From a bacterium (GTDB lineage: Bacteria > Patescibacteriota > CPR2 > UBA1875 > JAJYID01), in the NCBI GenBank assembly GCA_021787535.1, contig JAJYLR010000005.1, positions 1 through 35,342 of the forward strand: a stretch of DNA of 35,342 nucleotides, written 5' to 3'. Shown here piece by piece: positions 32,593 through 35,342 of this stretch (within the stretch, counting starts at the first letter, position 1; the number at the start of each line of letters is the position of its first letter). The notes beneath the pieces were generated by a model. The model worked only from the letters and a program-made list of their open reading frames with translations, did not search any database and had not been told where the DNA came from. The position numbers and the translations under genes were made by a program.

Positions 32593-32757
32593 TTATTTCT
32601 GCCTTAGAATTGCAAACAGCTCTTCTTTTGTCCCGACCTCGCCCCGCTCAAATTCTCTCTCGCTTTGAGCTAGAGCCTTTTGAAGCTCGGGATCATTCTG
32701 CTCGTCCAGGATCTCCAGCAGTTCTTCTTCGTTAATAGTATCTTCATCGTCTTTCAT
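32593..32757 (-). CDS. 54-aa antitoxin-like acidic protein
   Basis: A short frame from ATG 32755-32757 with MKDDEDTINEEELLEILDEQ, then ALAQSEREFERGEVGTKEEL and FAILRQK. The C-terminal pattern (E-x-F-x-x-G-E-V-x-T-x-E-E-L) resembles the toxin-binding tails of RelB/Phd-type antitoxins. A good promoter (TTGATA-16-GATAAT) starts about 9 nt before the ATG. No RelE/ParE-like toxin is found beside it, so it would be an orphan. The assignment is tentative. Confidence 0.5.
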   Translation of the reverse strand: MKDDEDTINEEELLEILDEQNDPELQKALAQSEREFERGEVGTKEELFAILRQK

Positions 32758-32766
32758 GGCGGCTAT

Positions 32767-32794
32767 ATTATCTCACTAATCTGCTATTTATCAA
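32767..32794 (-). promoter_or_regulatory. promoter of the 54-aa antitoxin-like gene
   Basis: TTGATA (32789-32794), 16 bases, GATAAT (32767-32772), only 9 nt before the ATG, so the leader would be very short. Confidence 0.55.
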
Positions 32795-32898
32795 ATTGTT
32801 ACCTGCTTTATGGTTCGTTCGAGCCATTTTTCAGGTATCTGCCTAGAAATTAGTAATACTCTACTAATAAGCTGTTAGATCAGAGTCGCCCATATTAC

Positions 32899-32929
32899 CT
32901 CAAAAACGGCGTGTTCACGCTCTTTTGAG
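32899..32929. other. long hairpin of unknown role
   Basis: CTCAAAA/TTTTGAG (7 bp) encloses GCGTG/CACGC (5 bp) with a 2-nt loop. It lies in the gap 32758-32975, where I see no gene. Confidence 0.5.
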
Positions 32930-32951
32930 ATAAGTCCAACTCATACAAAAA

Positions 32952-32967
32952 TGTACTGATCAGTACA
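32952..32967 (-). terminator. 16-bp palindrome, likely terminator of the RHH gene
   Basis: TGTACTGATCAGTACA is a perfect palindrome 8 nt after the RHH stop, followed on the minus strand by TTTTTGT. It could instead be an operator. Confidence 0.45.
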
Positions 32968-32975
32968 AAAAAGTA

Positions 32976-33221
32976 TTAGTTCTTTCCACTGAGTATTTCA
33001 TCAATTTCTTCATCAGAAAGATCGCTGCAATCCTTTCCCGATATTTCCTCAGCTCGAACCTCGTGAATTTTTCGATTAACTACTTCCATTGTGTAAAGAT
33101 CCAGCATATCTTCGAAAATCTGCTCCCTGGTTTTATTCTCCATCTTTACCAATTTGTCAATCCACTTGATGGTTTTGACAGGTAAAGAGAATGTAATTGT
33201 TGATTTCTTTTTATTTGTCAT
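32976..33221 (-). CDS. ribbon-helix-helix (CopG/MetJ-type) regulator
   Basis: An 81-aa protein. Residues 7-45 (STITFSLPVKTIKWIDKLVK, NKTREQIFEDML) form a ribbon-helix-helix DNA-binding domain. The acidic C-terminal tail (DLSDEEIDEILSGK) is of the sort that antitoxins use to hold a toxin. GAGGAT precedes the ATG. Four copies of a TTCAATATTTT-like motif lie between this gene and the AbiE toxin gene, which points to autoregulation. No toxin follows it directly, so it may regulate itself, the AbiE pair, or be an orphan antitoxin. Confidence 0.82.
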   Translation of the reverse strand: MTNKKKSTITFSLPVKTIKWIDKLVKMENKTREQIFEDMLDLYTMEVVNRKIHEVRAEEISGKDCSDLSDEEIDEILSGKN

Positions 33222-33232
33222 GGTTTTTTATC

Positions 33233-33319
33233 CTCAATATTTTTGGAAGTCAGTGTTCAATATTTTCAGTAGTTATTGTCCAGATTCAATATTTCTTAGC
33301 GATTAATGTTCAATATTTT
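33233..33319. promoter_or_regulatory. four-copy 11-bp motif array upstream of the RHH gene (candidate operator)
   Basis: TTCAATATTTT or a one-base variant starts at 33233 (CTCAATATTTT), 33256, 33285 (TTCAATATTTC) and 33309. The spacings are 23, 29 and 24 bp. The array covers the 5' region of the RHH gene and the end region of the AbiE toxin gene. Confidence 0.65.
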
Positions 33320-33347
33320 ATAGCCTTTCATGGCAAATTCAGGAATT

Positions 33348-34151
33348 CTAAAATAAATCATACTTTCTGAAATCACGGTTTAAACTCCTGATTGTTTCTT
33401 CTAAATGCGGCAGTTCTTTGACCTGATGCTTTAGGCGGCCTTCCCACATCCGTGCATATTTGTCCTTCTTTTCATTCAGGCTCTCCTTTAGCCTGCCCGG
33501 GTCAATATTCTTGAACTCCGCCTTCTCCCGGAACGCATCTGGAATCCTGTGAAAATCAATCTCATTTATTCCAAACAGATAATTCACATCGTAAATATCA
33601 CGCGGTTCGGTCCTGCCGATAATGGCGCAGAGCTTTTCGATCAGGATTTCTTCAAGGGTGTATGTGAGAAGCGTTCGAGCAACGACGTCGCTGTATGGTG
33701 AATGGATCTCTTTGGATGCGATTAGGAAGATCAGTTTCTCCGAGAGAGTGAAATCGACTTTGATATTTCGCGACTCCAGCCTAGCTTGTAGTGGACCAAC
33801 AAAATTGATGTAAGCGGTTAAACTATCAGCCCTCTTCTCAATCTTCTCTTCTGGCACCACAAACTGAAATCCTCGTTCTTTGGCCAATCCGGCCAGAACT
33901 TCGTTTAGCATCTGGAGCAGCTGATCATTTGAGAGCTGCTTCGTGAGCGTGAAATCGAGGTCCTCAGAATATCGATAATCGGGAAAGTAAATTTTCTTGA
34001 GCGCGGTGCCGCCTTTGAAGGCCAAAGAATTTTTGAGGCCTGAATCCGCCAAAGCCAAGAGAATCCAGGTGATGACGTAATCTTTCTCGATGACCTTGTC
34101 ACTCATGCCCTCGCGGAAGGCTAATTTGGAAATCTCTGCCTGTGGGATCAT
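33348..34151 (-). CDS. abiEii: AbiEii-type nucleotidyltransferase toxin
   Basis: A 267-aa DUF1814-type nucleotidyltransferase. FKGGTALKKIYFPDYRYSED holds the active site (GG at 47-48; S62, E63, D64, D66 in RYSEDLDF). LEEILIEKLCAIIGRTEPRD and IYDVNYLF form the later conserved block. In AbiE systems this toxin stops growth (relatives modify tRNA ends or bind GTP), giving abortive phage resistance or plasmid-type stability. Its ATG lies one base after the UAA of the antitoxin gene, so they are co-translated. All catalytic positions look intact. Confidence 0.9.
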   Translation of the reverse strand: MIPQAEISKLAFREGMSDKVIEKDYVITWILLALADSGLKNSLAFKGGTALKKIYFPDYRYSEDLDFTLTKQLSNDQLLQMLNEVLAGLAKERGFQFVVPEEKIEKRADSLTAYINFVGPLQARLESRNIKVDFTLSEKLIFLIASKEIHSPYSDVVARTLLTYTLEEILIEKLCAIIGRTEPRDIYDVNYLFGINEIDFHRIPDAFREKAEFKNIDPGRLKESLNEKKDKYARMWEGRLKHQVKELPHLEETIRSLNRDFRKYDLF

Positions 34152-34152
34152 T

Positions 34153-34998
34153 TTAAGTCTTCGTTATTTCTATTAATTCTTCCGGCTCGATATTGGCTCT
34201 TACTCTCCATGCACTCTTGTATTTGCCGGAGACCGGAAATGATGGGTCAAGAAGCGTATAACTGCTGGTTAGTTCCTGCTTCAAATTTTGCGAGGTCTCT
34301 TCATCGCCAAGAGAATATGTTTCAAGGAGAAAGCCGAGTCTTTTGATGACGCTCTTCTTGCCATATCTCTTCGTATAGTCAACAAGTTTCGAATAATCAA
34401 TATCATTTCGCTTCTTCCAGATTCCTTTTGCCGCTTCGCTAATACCGCCGCACAGATCAGGCCGATCAAGGCAATCAATGATGGTTCTTTCGAGATCACT
34501 GACTTTGACTTGCTGGCTGCTCGTAGCCCAGACATCCTCGATACCCCATAAATCTTTTGGCTTGGTAAAAATGAATTTGAAAGTGGCTCCCAGGATACTC
34601 TTGGGGATCCTTCTAATCGGTGTGCTGATATATACCGTGAGCACCGGTTGCGTCAGCATCTCATGGATATCCAGGGCGCTGTAATGCGAGAGGTAATATG
34701 GTTTGGGCTCGATCAAGTTCTTGGCGATGACAAACCAGTTCTCAGTGTGCTCTCCTGCCTCGCCAGCCTCAAGAGGAATAATCAGGTATTTGCCTTGAAC
34801 TAACCTGATTAGCCATTTCTTATTTACCAGGCCGCTAACCAGTGAATGGACGGCTGGCATTGGGCTGCCGGTCACTGCCTGAGCTTCTTTGATGGTAAAA
34901 ATCAGCTTATTCTGAGATGCCAAAGAAGCCAAAAGTCTTGCCTCAACTTCCCCTAGTGCTTTTGAATATTCGTCCATTAAATCATCTTTTGTGTACAT
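34153..34998 (-). CDS. abiEi: AbiEi-type antitoxin / transcriptional regulator
   Basis: A 281-aa protein with an N-terminal winged-helix region (ALGEVEARLLASLASQNKLI ... GLVNKKWLIRLVQGKYLI). The AbiEi C-terminal domain follows (KPYYLSHYSALDIHEM, VSDLERTIIDCLDRPDLCGG). In type IV AbiE systems it represses the operon and counters the toxin without binding it. It precedes the toxin gene with a 1-nt gap. AAGG lies upstream of ATG 34998 and a possible promoter is at 35019-35047. Confidence 0.9.
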   Translation of the reverse strand: MYTKDDLMDEYSKALGEVEARLLASLASQNKLIFTIKEAQAVTGSPMPAVHSLVSGLVNKKWLIRLVQGKYLIIPLEAGEAGEHTENWFVIAKNLIEPKPYYLSHYSALDIHEMLTQPVLTVYISTPIRRIPKSILGATFKFIFTKPKDLWGIEDVWATSSQQVKVSDLERTIIDCLDRPDLCGGISEAAKGIWKKRNDIDYSKLVDYTKRYGKKSVIKRLGFLLETYSLGDEETSQNLKQELTSSYTLLDPSFPVSGKYKSAWRVRANIEPEELIEITKT

Positions 34999-35342
34999 AT
35001 TCTGCCTTTACAAGACAGATTGTATACATAAAACATAATTCCTGCAAGAGTTTTTTTCGCTGCTGTCTTCTTTAGGGCGTGAAAATAATCGTAAGTAGAG
35101 TATTATCGTGGAACGAATAAGACAGACTAATACAACGGTTTTAGTGGAGCTGTCTTTCTTATAACCAGAAAGTGAGTAAATATGGACACTTTCTGGCAAC
35201 AATTGAGACATGGTATCAGGATGAGAACGGTCTTAGAAAATCCACCAAATTGCACTGAAAGTTCGCATCCTGTCAGCTGTTTACGATATTTTGAAAATTT
35301 CTTGGCTTACTTAAAGCAAAAAATTGGTTGACATTTTGGTCG
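34999..35342. other. gene-free end region with an inverted repeat
   Basis: No convincing gene is seen in these 344 bases. They hold the AbiE promoter region and a perfect 10-bp inverted repeat, CCAGAAAGTG / CACTTTCTGG (35165-35174 / 35187-35196). A short plus-strand frame of 36 codons (35221-35331) has no SD. Confidence 0.5.
35019..35047 (-). promoter_or_regulatory. possible promoter of the AbiE operon
   Basis: TTGCAG (35042-35047), 17 bases, TACAAT (35019-35024), overlapping an ATGTATACAT-like palindrome that could be an AbiEi site. Confidence 0.4.

Noticed and set aside
35008-35211. 67-codon minus-strand frame near the window end
   Set aside because: It covers the AbiE promoter region and an inverted repeat, has no SD and no protein-family pattern.
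35221-35331. 36-codon plus-strand frame at the window end
   Set aside because: Too short, no ribosome binding site and no recognised similarity.
1-35342. Recoded UGA as in Gracilibacteria
   Set aside because: UGA ends several genes at family-typical lengths (for example at 31745-31747 and in the ATGA overlaps).

Overview
The window (35.3 kb, moderate GC, almost every gene on the minus strand) looks like chromosomal DNA of a small-genome, possibly episymbiotic, bacterium of the Candidate Phyla Radiation (Patescibacteria). That is an inference from gene content: huge fibronectin-type-III (FN3) surface proteins, DUF5667, a glucodextranase-B-like membrane protein, type IV pilin-like proteins, DedA, DUF763 and DUF72, in compact coupled genes. 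UGA is used as a normal stop (for example at 31745-31747), so the recoded-UGA lineages (Gracilibacteria/Absconditabacteria) are unlikely.

Layout. 1-1.9 kb: the N-terminal part of an ABC-2 ATPase gene (cut by the window edge), a divergent pilin-like gene, then a broken second copy of the start of the same ATPase gene. 1.95-7.5 kb: housekeeping and small genes: an Ig-like membrane protein, a DUF5667 secreted protein, a creatininase-family amidohydrolase, a tRNA cluster (Gly-TCC, Arg-TCG, His-GTG, all with encoded CCA) behind a near-consensus promoter, the CCA-adding enzyme, and a DUF763 protein with a dispersed palindromic repeat inserted in frame. 7.5-28.7 kb: the centre of interest, a single-strand locus of about 21 kb. 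In transcription order it encodes a 51-residue mini-pilin and a pilin-like protein (coupled), three giant FN3 surface proteins (1321, 1390 and 1575 aa), a LolD/MacB-type ATPase and FtsX/MacB-type permease (coupled), a fourth FN3 protein (1044 aa), and a fused ATPase-permease coupled to it. The four FN3 proteins share a C-terminal tail ending in GW[LM]FGG. Three of them share a long His/Trp-rich N-terminal segment before the membrane helix, and two carry seven-repeat Ycf48-like propellers. 28.8-32.4 kb: an RRM RNA-binding protein with a structured leader, an MGMT-like alkyltransferase, a DUF72 protein, a GT4 glycosyltransferase and a DedA membrane protein. 32.4-35.3 kb: a toxin-antitoxin neighbourhood with an AbiEi/AbiEii pair, a ribbon-helix-helix regulator behind four copies of an 11-bp motif, and a 54-aa antitoxin-like protein.

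How it fits together (inference). The central locus reads as a cell-surface assembly: pilin-like subunits plus very large extracellular adhesin-like proteins, with two related MacB-like ABC systems that may export, extract or sense them. The shared N- and C-terminal signatures of the FN3 proteins would be the targeting or anchoring signals. A second theme is transcription and translation start architecture: six genes have a -10-like hexamer five or six bases before the ATG and no Shine-Dalgarno, suggesting leaderless mRNAs, whereas other genes have clear SD sequences or ATGA stop-start overlaps.
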